21,921 nt of DNA from F1-20-MAGs016 sp046086245 (lineage in GTDB: Bacteria > Planctomycetota > Planctomycetia > Pirellulales > UBA1268): the NCBI GenBank assembly GCA_046086245.1, contig JBJSXB010000122.1, forward strand, positions 1 through 21,921, in the 5' to 3' direction. Shown piece by piece: positions 7,527 to 14,631 of this stretch (its first letter is position 1; the number at the start of each line of letters is the position of its first letter). Position numbers and translations under genes: made by a program. Under the pieces are notes generated by a model. The model saw only the letters and a program-made list of their open reading frames with translations. It was not told the DNA's origin and searched no databases.

Positions 7527-9581
7527 TCAGCCGCCTGGGGTCGCGGTGCCCCGCCCCACGGGGGCCGGCGGGACGATCGAGTCGCCCGTCAGGAAACGAG
7601 CCGCCTCGGCGTTGAGTTCGGCGATCGAGCGCCGCAGGTCGGCGAGCGTCGTCGCGAAGATCTCGGTCGACGATGCCGAATCGCCGGCCCCGGTGCGGAG
7701 TTTCTCCATCGCATCGCGGATCTGCCGCACTCCCTGCGCCTGCGTGCGCATGCCCTCGTGAACCGTGCCCAGTGACTGGGTCACGGATTGCACCGGCTCG
7801 ATGATCTGACCGAGCTGCTCGCTGACCTGCGAGACCTCGCCGATCCGGGCGTTGACCTGGTTACGGAACCGGTCCATCTCCATGGTGCCGCTGGCGACCG
7901 CCGCCTGCATGTCACGGACCATCCGCTCGATGTCCTTCGTGGCCAGGGCCGTCTGGTCGGCGAGACGACGGATCTCCTGGGCGACGATCCGGAAGCCGCG
8001 TCCCGAGTCGCCGGCCTTCTCCGCTTCGAGCGTGGCGTTGACGCTCAGCAGGTTCGTCTGGTCGGCGACCTTGGCGATCGTCGTCACCACCGTGGTGATG
8101 CCGGCGGCGCGCTGGCTGATCGTTCCCAGCTTTCGCGTGAAGGCGTTGAGGGCCTCCTCCAGTTGCCGCATCGACGTCGACATGCCTGCGAGCCCGTCGC
8201 GTCCCTGGTCGGCGACGACCGCCGCCTCGCGGGCGACGTCGGTGACCGCACCGGTCGTGCCGAGCAGTTGGTCGCCGGTGGAGGCGATCTCGGTCACGGC
8301 GGCGGAGATGTCGGCCGCCGAACCGCTGAAGCCGTGGATCGATCGCTCTTGGCGCGACAGTGCCGCCGCCGCCGCCGATTCCGTCGCCGAAAGGCGGAGC
8401 CCCGACTCCTGGATCCGACCGATCAGGCCACGGAGCGATTCCGACATCGCCTGGAAGGCCGACAACAGCCGCCCCATCTCGTCGTCGCCCCCCTCCGGCA
8501 CCGGCACGGTGAGGTCGCCGGCGGCGATCGACTCGGCCACCATCATCGCCCGCCGCACGGGATCGGCGATGGAACGCGCCAGCCACAGCGCGCCGAGCAC
8601 GCCGGGAAGACCGACCGCCAGTCCGCTGGCGGCGGCGGCCGCCGCCTGCCAGCCCAGGGCCTCGCGCCCGGCGCTCGAGGAGATCCGTACCACCACCGAC
8701 CCGGTCGTGCTGCCGTCGGCGCGGCGCACCGGCGCGGCGACGACGTAGACATCGCCGTCGAAACGCCCGGCCGGCCGGCCAGCCGTCATCGCCTCGGTCA
8801 CCAATGCGGCATCGTCGGCCTCGAGCGGTTGGTCGGCGTCACTGGCGAGTCCGGAGGCGTCGACGCGGCGCGACACCAGCGGGGCGCGGCGCGCGTCGAG
8901 GATCTGCACCTCGCGCACGTCGCCGGCGACGAGATCCTGCACGAGACGCCGGAGACCGAGCGTCCGGTCGAGACGGTCGAGAAACGCCGCCTCGATGCCG
9001 ACCTGGACGATCCGCGGGCCGTCGACCCCTCCCACCCCGGCGTACTTGAACGGCCGGTCGTCGATCTCGCGGCGCTGCGACTCCTGCACGATGCCCGGCA
9101 CGTCGCCCGACAGCAGGCGGTGGAACACGTGGGCCTGCGGTTGGACCGCGGGATCGGGGGAGAACGTCCACCCCTCCGGACCCCCTCCGGTGTCGACGAC
9201 GACCCGGCCGGAGGCGTCGGTCGCCAGGCAGTCGATGCCTCCGTCGGCAGCCAGTCCACGCAGCCGTTCGGTGATCTGCGGCGGTGTCAGACCGGCACGG
9301 TCGGCGAGGGCGATCACTTCCGCCAACAACCGCGCCTGCGTGAGCATTTGTGCGCCGATCTCCGCTTCGACCGCGGCCGGCACCTCGGCGGCGAGCGCCA
9401 CCGAGCGGGCGAGCGTCTCGGCGATCGCGTCGCTTCCGCCACGCACCTCGTCGAGCACCGCCCGGCGGGCCGCCCAGGTTTGCAGCAGGCTGGTGACGAC
9501 GATCGAGGCGAGGACCAGCAGACCGGCGATGAGGGCGATCCGCGTACGCAATGACATCCGGCTCTCTCCGGGGTCCGACAT
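7527..9581 (-). CDS. Methyl-accepting chemotaxis-type receptor, WspA-like
   Basis: The 684-residue product has a transmembrane segment near the N-terminus (about 15-33), a periplasmic sensor region of about 270 residues, a second membrane segment near 315-340, a HAMP domain (ARSIADPVRR and on, to about 395), and a long coiled-coil signalling domain. The hairpin tip near residue 500-540 reads VADQTNLLSVNATLEAEKAG followed by GRGFRIVAQEIRRLADQT. The LEAEKAG and EIRRLADQTALAT pattern, with the helices after it, matches WspA of the surface-sensing Wsp system better than enterobacterial flagellar receptors. There is no C-terminal NWETF-like receptor-modification tether. No CheA, CheW, CheR or CheB gene is in the window, so it is an orphan here. 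ATG 9581 follows GGAG at short spacing; ATG 9557 has GGAG at better spacing and is an equally good start. Confidence 0.93.
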   Translation of the reverse strand: MSDPGESRMSLRTRIALIAGLLVLASIVVTSLLQTWAARRAVLDEVRGGSDAIAETLARSVALAAEVPAAVEAEIGAQMLTQARLLAEVIALADRAGLTPPQITERLRGLAADGGIDCLATDASGRVVVDTGGGPEGWTFSPDPAVQPQAHVFHRLLSGDVPGIVQESQRREIDDRPFKYAGVGGVDGPRIVQVGIEAAFLDRLDRTLGLRRLVQDLVAGDVREVQILDARRAPLVSRRVDASGLASDADQPLEADDAALVTEAMTAGRPAGRFDGDVYVVAAPVRRADGSTTGSVVVRISSSAGREALGWQAAAAAASGLAVGLPGVLGALWLARSIADPVRRAMMVAESIAAGDLTVPVPEGGDDEMGRLLSAFQAMSESLRGLIGRIQESGLRLSATESAAAAALSRQERSIHGFSGSAADISAAVTEIASTGDQLLGTTGAVTDVAREAAVVADQGRDGLAGMSTSMRQLEEALNAFTRKLGTISQRAAGITTVVTTIAKVADQTNLLSVNATLEAEKAGDSGRGFRIVAQEIRRLADQTALATKDIERMVRDMQAAVASGTMEMDRFRNQVNARIGEVSQVSEQLGQIIEPVQSVTQSLGTVHEGMRTQAQGVRQIRDAMEKLRTGAGDSASSTEIFATTLADLRRSIAELNAEAARFLTGDSIVPPAPVGRGTATPGG

Positions 9582-9699
9582 CGTTCTCCGCCACGGTAGT
9601 GCGGACGGCCGACGAACGCCACTGCCGCGGCGCGCGAGCGACGCCGCGTCGAGGATGCGGCGGGGGGCGGCCGCGAGGGGGCTGGACACACACAGCCTG

Positions 9700-9723
9700 C
9701 GGCACTTGACGGATCAGGTGCCG
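9700..9723. repeat. Interrupted palindrome upstream of the chemoreceptor gene
   Basis: CGGCAC at 9700-9705 and GTGCCG at 9718-9723 are perfect 6-bp inverted arms with a 12-bp spacer, about 120 bases before the chemoreceptor start. The size suits a dimeric regulator's operator, but no regulator gene is adjacent. Confidence 0.35.
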
Positions 9724-9762
9724 GGAGCGCCGCTTCCGTGAAAAGCCCCGCTTTCCGCGCGG

Positions 9763-9809
9763 CGACCGACGCGGGATGGCCTTTGGCCACAGGCTGCTAG
9801 CGTCGGTCG
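9763..9809. repeat. 10-bp perfect inverted repeat enclosing the 32-bp motif copy A
   Basis: CGACCGACGC (9763-9772) pairs exactly with GCGTCGGTCG (9800-9809). The 27 bases between them contain a smaller inner stem, GGCC-TTT-GGCC. The structure overlaps copy A of the 32-bp motif (9774-9805). It could be an RNA hairpin, a terminator of a minus-strand transcript or the end of a small repeat element. Confidence 0.5.
9774..9805 (+). repeat. 32-bp motif, copy A (inverted relative to copy B)
   Basis: Read on the plus strand this runs GGATGG, C, CTTTGGCCAC, A, GGCTGCTAG, CG, TCG. It matches copy B at 10296-10327 on the minus strand at 28 of 32 positions without gaps. Both copies point toward each other across about 490 bp. 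Copy A has no protein gene directly downstream. Confidence 0.6.
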
Positions 9810-9812
9810 AAC

Positions 9813-9826
9813 GTCACCAGGGTGAC
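9813..9826. repeat. Small perfect palindrome
   Basis: GTCACC, AG, GGTGAC form 6-bp arms with a 2-bp centre, directly after the 10-bp inverted repeat. It may be a protein-binding site or the first hairpin of a transcript starting at copy A. Confidence 0.35.
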
Positions 9827-10198
9827 TGGGCGGTTCGCCGCGCTGGCGGCGGCGATCGGCCGGGCCGCCGCGTGCCGCAAATGCTCGCCGAGCCCACAGC
9901 CTCCGATCGGGAGAGCGGCGAACAGGGGGGCCGCAAGCCAGGGCAACCAGACCGGCAGCACGTCTCCCCGCCTGGCAGCCCGCGGGCGGGAAGCCGCCGC
10001 GATCGGCCTCCCGCCGCCGCTCCACGGACGCGGCGCTCGCGCTGGATCGACGCGGGGGTGGGGGTGGGAAGCGTGCATGGCAGTCCGGCGGCGCGGCGGG
10101 GCGGGGGCGAGTCGGCGAGACAACTAACCGTTGGCCCGGCGCCGATCAAGGTGAGGTCGCCGCAGGGTGCCCGGCCGACGACCACGGCGGCGGACTAT

Positions 10199-10284
10199 TG
10201 GCCGAGGCGGGGATCGAACCCGCACGGAGATCGCTCTCCACGGGATTTTAAGTCCCGTGCGTCTGCCGGTTTCGCCACTCGGCC
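10199..10284 (-). tRNA. tRNA-Leu, anticodon UAA
   Basis: The minus strand folds as a class II tRNA. The acceptor stem pairs GGCCGAG with CTCGGCC, followed by discriminator A73. The D-arm is GCG with its loop and CGC. The anticodon stem CGGGA/TCCCG encloses the loop CTTAAAA, giving UAA. A long variable arm pairs GGAGA with TCTCC, and the T-arm GCGGG-TTCGATC-CCCGC is complete. The 3' CCA is not encoded. A TAGGAT hexamer 13 bases upstream of the 5' end may be its -10 element. The gene stands alone between a repeat-rich interval and the DUF420 gene. Confidence 0.96.
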
Positions 10285-10295
10285 CAACACCGCCG

Positions 10296-10327
10296 CGATC
10301 CTAGCAGCCCGTGGCCAAAGTCCATCC
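10296..10327 (-). promoter_or_regulatory. 32-bp motif, copy B, covering the likely tRNA-Leu promoter
   Basis: On the minus strand it reads GGATGG, A, CTTTGGCCAC, G, GGCTGCTAG, GA, TCG. The embedded TAGGAT (10298-10303) would start transcription near 10291, just before the tRNA at 10284. A TGGACT hexamer 15 bp upstream is a weak -35. The match to copy A covers the whole -35 to -10 span, so the motif may be a promoter type used for stable RNAs, or a terminal repeat. Confidence 0.4.
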
Positions 10328-10398
10328 GTGGCCCATGGCCGCTCGGGAACCTGTCGTGGTCGGCGGTCACGGCGGCGGTCGACCGTCACCCGGCCGAC

Positions 10399-10404
10399 TA
10401 CACT
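10399..10404 (+). promoter_or_regulatory. Possible -10 element (TACACT) of the DUF420 gene
   Basis: TACACT lies 31 bases before the GTG start and matches TATAAT at four of six positions. No clear -35 is seen. Confidence 0.22.
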
Positions 10405-10435
10405 GCCGGCGTCGTCCCACCCCTGGAACATTGGC

Positions 10436-10942
10436 GTGCCCGCTCCCGTCCCCGCTCCCGCGACGGCACCGGGCCTCGACGGCTTCCTCGGCACCCGGGC
10501 GTCTTTGGGGATGGACATCGTGATCATCGGGTTGGTGGCGGTGCTGCCGCTGCTCGCCTGGAGCATCTCCCTCGTCCGTCACGGCCACTACGCCGGTCAT
10601 CGTCGGCTCCAACTCCTGATCGCCGGCCTGATCGCCGCCGCGTTGGTCGTCTTCGAGATCGACATCCGCTTGGTGAGCGACTGGCGCCTGCGGGCGGCGG
10701 CGAGCCCGCTGTGGCCCCGGGGTGTGATGACGGCTCTGGCGATCCACCTCGTGTTCGCGGTCTCCACCCTCGTGCTCTGGGTGTGGGTCCTCGTCGAAGC
10801 GCTCGGACGGTTCCCCACGCCCCCCGCCCCCGGCGCCCATGGGCCACGACACCGCTTCATGGCGCGGCTCGCCGCCGCCGACCTGGTCCTCACCACGATC
10901 ACCGGAGGCACGTTCTACTGGCTGGCGTTCATCCTGGTCTGA
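10436..10942 (+). CDS. DUF420 family integral membrane protein
   Basis: The 168-residue product has four membrane segments at about 27-46, 58-76, 98-120 and 142-166, the usual DUF420 (YozB/CtaM-like) layout. Histidines sit near the ends of helices, including HYAGHRRLQ and IHLVFAVST, as in this family. Some relatives take part in heme-copper oxidase maturation, but no oxidase gene is in the window. I chose GTG 10436 rather than ATG 10511 because the DGFLGTRASL stretch before the first helix looks conserved in planctomycete relatives. There is no good ribosome binding site at either start, so the start is uncertain. The stop is 18 bp from the tatC stop on the other strand. Confidence 0.85.
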   Translation: MPAPVPAPATAPGLDGFLGTRASLGMDIVIIGLVAVLPLLAWSISLVRHGHYAGHRRLQLLIAGLIAAALVVFEIDIRLVSDWRLRAAASPLWPRGVMTALAIHLVFAVSTLVLWVWVLVEALGRFPTPPAPGAHGPRHRFMARLAAADLVLTTITGGTFYWLAFILV

Positions 10943-10960
10943 CGGCGGCGACGCCGGCCA

Positions 10961-12037
10961 TCACGAGGGAGCGCCGGCGGCGTCCCCGCCACGCGGCAGC
11001 AGACGACAGAGCATCAGTCCGCCGAAGTAGAGCAGGCACAGCGGCACGGCGAGGAACAGCAGGCTGTAGGGATCGGCGGGGGTGAGGATCGCCGAGACGA
11101 CGAAGATCACCACGACCGCGAGGCGCCACTGCGCGGCGTAGGTCCCGGCGTCGATCACACCGATCCGCTCCAGGAACAGCATCACCAGGGGGAGTTGGAA
11201 GCCGATGCCGAACCCCACCGGCAGGATGAGAACGAAGCTCATCCACTCGCTGATCCGCGGATCGGGATCGAGACCGAGCCAAGCATTGAATTGCAGCAGG
11301 TAGTCGAGCACGAAATCGAACACGAAGAAGAACGCCAGTGCCACGCCGGCGAGAAACAATCCGGTGCTGACCGGAAGAAAGAGGTGCACCCAGCGCTTCT
11401 CGTGCGGATAGAGCCCGGCGGCGACGAACGTCCACAGCTGGTAGAAAACCCACGGGCTCGCCAGGACGATCCCCACCAACAGCGCGGCTTTGATGTAGAT
11501 CCCGAACGCCTCCTGGGCGCTCAACGTGGTGATGCTGACCCGTGGATCACGGGCGAGCGGCTGCCAGAGCAGCAGTGGCACCAACTCCTCGAGCGCGAAA
11601 TCCGCGCCGGTACTCGTCGCGTCGGACGCGTCTCCGGTGCGGCCGTCACCGGCGGCGGCCGGCGCGGGGCCGGCGCGACCGCCGAGCACGCGCGCCAAGC
11701 GGTCGGGATGCACTTCGCGCAGTTCGAACGACAAGCCATGCCGCTCGACGGCGTCGACGATCTCGGACCGTGCATAGGGCAGGGGGGGACCGCCGGCGTC
11801 GCGCGGTTTCCAGGCGTCGAAAGTGCGCAGCGACTGTCCCGTGTAGTACTTGCCGAGGGCGCGCTTGAGCGGTTGCTCCACGAGATGGACCACCGGCCGG
11901 GCGACGAAGAAGCCGACGACGACCGCGGCGGCGAGGCCGAGCGTCGCCCGCACGAGACAGACCCGGAGTTCCTCCAGGTGCTCGCCGAAGGTCATCGTCG
12001 AGCTGTGGAAGAGATCCTCGTCGTCGAGTCGCGCCAT
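10961..12037 (-). CDS. tatC: Sec-independent protein translocase TatC, with enlarged first periplasmic loop
   Basis: TatC is the substrate-binding core of the twin-arginine translocase in the inner membrane. The 358-residue product has the cytoplasmic signature FGEHLEELR near residue 17, then helix 1. Later family motifs are clear: VFYQLWTFVAAGLYPHEKR, GFGIGFQLPLV and FVVSAILTPADP. TatC is usually about 250 residues; here roughly 100 extra residues, including an Ala/Gly-rich stretch, lie between PLKRAL after helix 1 and the ITTLSAQEAFGIY part before helix 2, so on the periplasmic side. ATG 12037 is chosen because it precedes the signature at the usual distance. The gene follows the phosphoglycerate mutase gene on the same strand after 66 bp and may be co-transcribed. 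No tatA or tatB is present in the window. Confidence 0.95.
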   Translation of the reverse strand: MARLDDEDLFHSSTMTFGEHLEELRVCLVRATLGLAAAVVVGFFVARPVVHLVEQPLKRALGKYYTGQSLRTFDAWKPRDAGGPPLPYARSEIVDAVERHGLSFELREVHPDRLARVLGGRAGPAPAAAGDGRTGDASDATSTGADFALEELVPLLLWQPLARDPRVSITTLSAQEAFGIYIKAALLVGIVLASPWVFYQLWTFVAAGLYPHEKRWVHLFLPVSTGLFLAGVALAFFFVFDFVLDYLLQFNAWLGLDPDPRISEWMSFVLILPVGFGIGFQLPLVMLFLERIGVIDAGTYAAQWRLAVVVIFVVSAILTPADPYSLLFLAVPLCLLYFGGLMLCRLLPRGGDAAGAPS

Positions 12038-12103
12038 GGGTCCGCCGTGCCGGGGGCCGGGCCCGCGCCGGGCCCGCATCGACTTATACCCAACCGCCCG
12101 GCC

Positions 12104-13309
12104 TCATGCCCCGAACTTCCCCAGCCGCAGGGCGTGGGCCATCGCCTGGATCATGAGGTGCTTCGCGGGAAACTGCCCCAGTCCGCCCCGGAGGCAATCG
12201 CGTTCCGAGAACCGGGTCAGGCCGTCCGGGCGGCACGTGTCGGCCACGAGCAACGTCGGCACCGGATGCCACGAGTGGCTCCGCAGCCGGCTCGGCGTCG
12301 AATGGTCGCCGGTGACGATGAGGACATCGGGGCGGAGCGCCTCGATGCGCGGCAGCGCCCGGTCGAGTTCTTCGATCCGTCGCACCTTCTCCGCGAACGC
12401 GCCGTCCTCGCCGGTGGAATCGGTGTATTTGAAATGGAGAAAAAAGAAGTCGTGGTCCTGCCAGCACCCGGCGAGCGCGTCGATCTGCTCGTCGAGCGTC
12501 GTCGCCTTGCCGACGAGCGTCATGCCGGCGAGCCGGGCGAGGCCCTTGTACATCGGGTAGACGGCGATCGCCGCCGCCCGCAGGCCGTACAACTCCGCGA
12601 ACGACGGCAGCCGCGGCTTCGCGGCGAAGCCGCGAAGCACCAGGCCGTTGGCCTTGGGCTCGTCGGCGATGATGGTGCGTGCCTGGCGGATGAATTCCTT
12701 CGCGACGTCCGCGGTGCGGTCGGCGGCGCCCCGCGCCGCCACCGGCGGCAGCGGCTCGACGCCCGTGGCCTGGGGATCGGTATCGGCGACGGCGCCATCG
12801 AGTCCCGCGCCGCGGAAGACGACGACGAACCGGTGCTCCTTGACCGGTTTGACGAACGTCTCGACGCCGTCGATGCGCACCGCCCGCAGCCGCTCGACGA
12901 CGCGCATGCTCTCGTCCGACGGGATCCGTCCCGCGCGCCGGTCGGCGATCCTCCCGGCGGCGTCGAGCGTGCAGAAGTTGCCACGGGCGGCGACGTCGTC
13001 GGGGCCCAGTTCGAAGCCGATTCCGGTCGCCTCCAGGGCGCCGCGGCCGATCCGGTATTCGAGCGGGTCGTAGCCGAACAGGCCGAGATGGCCCGGCCCC
13101 GAGCCCGGTGTGATGCCCGGCAGCACGGGGATGCTCGAGCCGCTCGTCCCCCGCGCGGCGAGTCGGTCGAGATGCGGGGTCGCGGCGGTTTCCAGTTCGG
13201 TCCGGCCGCCCGGCTCGAGGGGTAGGCCACCGAGCCCGTCGGCGACGAGCATCACGATCTTGGTGGTGTTCTTCTCGGCAAGCTCGCGCAGCAACTCGTG
13301 CTCGATCAC
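12104..13309 (-). CDS. apgM: Cofactor-independent phosphoglycerate mutase, archaeal type (ApgM/alkaline phosphatase superfamily)
   Basis: The 401-residue protein interconverts 3- and 2-phosphoglycerate without 2,3-bisphosphoglycerate. The alkaline phosphatase superfamily metal site begins at VADGLGG (Asp24). GITPGSGPGHLGLFGYDP follows, with Ser70 the likely nucleophile. The second metal cluster is at VTGDHSTPSRLRSHSWHPVP near the C-terminus. Length fits the roughly 400-residue ApgM group rather than the roughly 510-residue GpmI group. I chose GTG 13309 because GGAG lies 7 bases upstream and the protein begins at the expected place before KIVMLVADG. The gene runs toward tatC and diverges from the isomerase-like gene across 134 bp. 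Confidence 0.94.
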   Translation of the reverse strand: MIEHELLRELAEKNTTKIVMLVADGLGGLPLEPGGRTELETAATPHLDRLAARGTSGSSIPVLPGITPGSGPGHLGLFGYDPLEYRIGRGALEATGIGFELGPDDVAARGNFCTLDAAGRIADRRAGRIPSDESMRVVERLRAVRIDGVETFVKPVKEHRFVVVFRGAGLDGAVADTDPQATGVEPLPPVAARGAADRTADVAKEFIRQARTIIADEPKANGLVLRGFAAKPRLPSFAELYGLRAAAIAVYPMYKGLARLAGMTLVGKATTLDEQIDALAGCWQDHDFFFLHFKYTDSTGEDGAFAEKVRRIEELDRALPRIEALRPDVLIVTGDHSTPSRLRSHSWHPVPTLLVADTCRPDGLTRFSERDCLRGGLGQFPAKHLMIQAMAHALRLGKFGA

Positions 13310-13431
13310 GTCTCGGCTCCGGATGGTCGGGGAGGGGGCGTCCGGGAATGTTGTGCGGGGGAGTGGCCGGGGGATCAAGCCCGGTCGAAGCGACGGCCGG
13401 TGACGGCCGCTAACGCCGGAGCTGGACGCGG

Positions 13432-13437
13432 TACCCT
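13432..13437 (+). promoter_or_regulatory. Possible -10 element (TACCCT) of the isomerase-like gene
   Basis: TACCCT ends 6 bases before the ATG at 13444 and there is no Shine-Dalgarno sequence, so a leaderless transcript would be the natural reading. The match to consensus is weak and no -35 is visible. Confidence 0.2.
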
Positions 13438-13443
13438 GTCGGC

Positions 13444-14574
13444 ATGAGCGTCCTGCGACCCACGCCTCCCGAGGATCCGCTGGTCGTCGAGGGCCTCGCG
13501 CCGCCCGACGCCGCCCGCCGACGCCGCGCGGCGGACACGCTGACGGCGCTGCTCGCCGCGGCCGGCCGCCGCGACCGCCGCGTCGAGGCGGTGCTCGCCG
13601 TCGAACCGCTCCTCGCCGAGTACGGCATCACGCGGTCGCGCGCCCGCCGGCGGGAGAGCCGCCTGTTCGCCATCCTCACCCGTGCCCGCGCGATCGCCGG
13701 CGACGCCGACCGCGTTGTGTTCCTATCCGCTCCCGCGGCACTCGACGGGGTGCGGTTGCTGCTCGGGGCGTGTGCCGATCCCTGGCACGCGCAGGCGTCG
13801 CGGGGGGCTCGTGCGGGACGACCGATCCTCGTCTGCCTGGAAGCGCGCCACGATGCCGATGCCGTGGGGGCGTTGGTCGATCTCCTCGGCGTGGAGCATC
13901 GCCACGGCCCGCCGCGCGACCTCCTCGATCGCGCGGCGCTGGTGGTGTGCGGGCCGGCGACGGCCGCCAGCACCGACATCGTCGCGGCGTTGAAGCCGAC
14001 CGTCGGCGACCGCGTCTGGCGCGGCGACGACCTTGCCGGACCAGCCGAGGATGTCGATGCCGGTGCGATCCTCGGTGGTCCCGGCCTGCTCGCCGGAGCG
14101 TTGGCCGGGATCGACGTGGTCCGTCTCCTGGTCGGCGCTGCGGCCATGGTGGCACGCTGCCGCGCCGCACCCGACGACTCCCCGGCCGCGATCCTCGCGG
14201 CGTCGCTCCACGGCACCGCCGCTCCCCCCGACGTGCTCGTCGAACCGAGGGCGCTAGGAGGTCTCGTCGCCTGGCACGCGCATGCCGCGGCACGGTGCCG
14301 CGCGACGGCCGCCGCCCCACGGGGCGCGATCGCCGTCAACGCCGACGCCACGCGTCGCGATCTCTCGACGGCGTCGCCCGCCTGGCACGAGGCACCACGC
14401 GCCGCGGCGGCGGCGACGGTCGCGGCGCTGCGCGCCGGCGACGTGCCGGGAGCGGTGATCCGCCTGCCGCGCGTCGACGAACACGCGCTCGGGCAGACCG
14501 TGGCGCTGTTGCTGCTCGCCGCCGCGACCGCGGACCATCCGCCCGACTCCGAGCGCCCCGCCGCGGTGGTATAG
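13444..14574 (+). CDS. Degenerate phosphoglucose isomerase-like (SIS-fold) protein
   Basis: The product is 376 residues. It resembles bacterial glucose-6-phosphate isomerase in arrangement: a helical start, an alpha/beta region with VVFLSAPAALDGVRLLL, then GPGLLAGALAGIDVVRLLVGAAAM (about 213-236), which aligns with the segment that follows the GGR(F/Y)S signature in true isomerases. A C-terminal LPRVDEHALGQTVALL resembles the end of the shorter bacterial isomerases. The signature itself is missing: the aligned part reads VDAGAILGG near residue 203. The protein is also about 100 residues shorter than usual. It may be a non-catalytic or re-purposed sugar-phosphate binder. The family assignment is by recognition of motif order and is not certain. 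It diverges from the phosphoglycerate mutase gene and is 57 bp ahead of the hydrolase gene. Confidence 0.72.
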   Translation: MSVLRPTPPEDPLVVEGLAPPDAARRRRAADTLTALLAAAGRRDRRVEAVLAVEPLLAEYGITRSRARRRESRLFAILTRARAIAGDADRVVFLSAPAALDGVRLLLGACADPWHAQASRGARAGRPILVCLEARHDADAVGALVDLLGVEHRHGPPRDLLDRAALVVCGPATAASTDIVAALKPTVGDRVWRGDDLAGPAEDVDAGAILGGPGLLAGALAGIDVVRLLVGAAAMVARCRAAPDDSPAAILAASLHGTAAPPDVLVEPRALGGLVAWHAHAAARCRATAAAPRGAIAVNADATRRDLSTASPAWHEAPRAAAAATVAALRAGDVPGAVIRLPRVDEHALGQTVALLLLAAATADHPPDSERPAAVV

Positions 14575-14575
14575 T
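14570..14575 (+). promoter_or_regulatory. Possible -10 element (TATAGT) overlapping the upstream stop codon
   Basis: TATAGT matches TATAAT at five of six positions and overlaps the TAG stop of the isomerase-like gene. It would start a transcript near 14582 for the hydrolase gene at 14632. No clear -35 is present. Confidence 0.3.
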
Positions 14576-14631
14576 TGCCGCCGACCAACCGCCGCTGCGG
14601 TGGGAGGATCGCCGCTGACAAGGGGCCCGGT

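Larger units (their letters stand above)
9582..10198. other. Non-coding interval rich in inverted repeats
   Basis: No protein gene is supported over about 0.6 kb. The stretch holds three inverted repeats (9700-9723, 9763-9809, 9813-9826) and one copy of a 32-bp motif that recurs in opposite orientation just upstream of the tRNA. Minus-strand reading frames are open here, but they start at TTG or at an ATG without a ribosome binding site. A non-coding RNA is possible; I recognised none of RNase P RNA, tmRNA or SRP RNA. Confidence 0.5.

Noticed and set aside
9797..10123. A 108-codon minus-strand frame in the repeat-rich interval, with a possible hydrophobic stretch
   Set aside because: It begins at TTG, the internal ATG at 10078 has no ribosome binding site, and the stop falls inside the 32-bp repeat. 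I kept the interval as non-coding.
9806..10198. A known structural RNA (RNase P RNA, tmRNA, SRP RNA) downstream of copy A
   Set aside because: The conserved core sequences of these RNAs were looked for by eye and not found. An unknown RNA stays possible.
9776..10435. A long upstream extension of the DUF420 frame
   Set aside because: It would run antisense across the tRNA gene and two repeats; the membrane protein begins at or after 10436.
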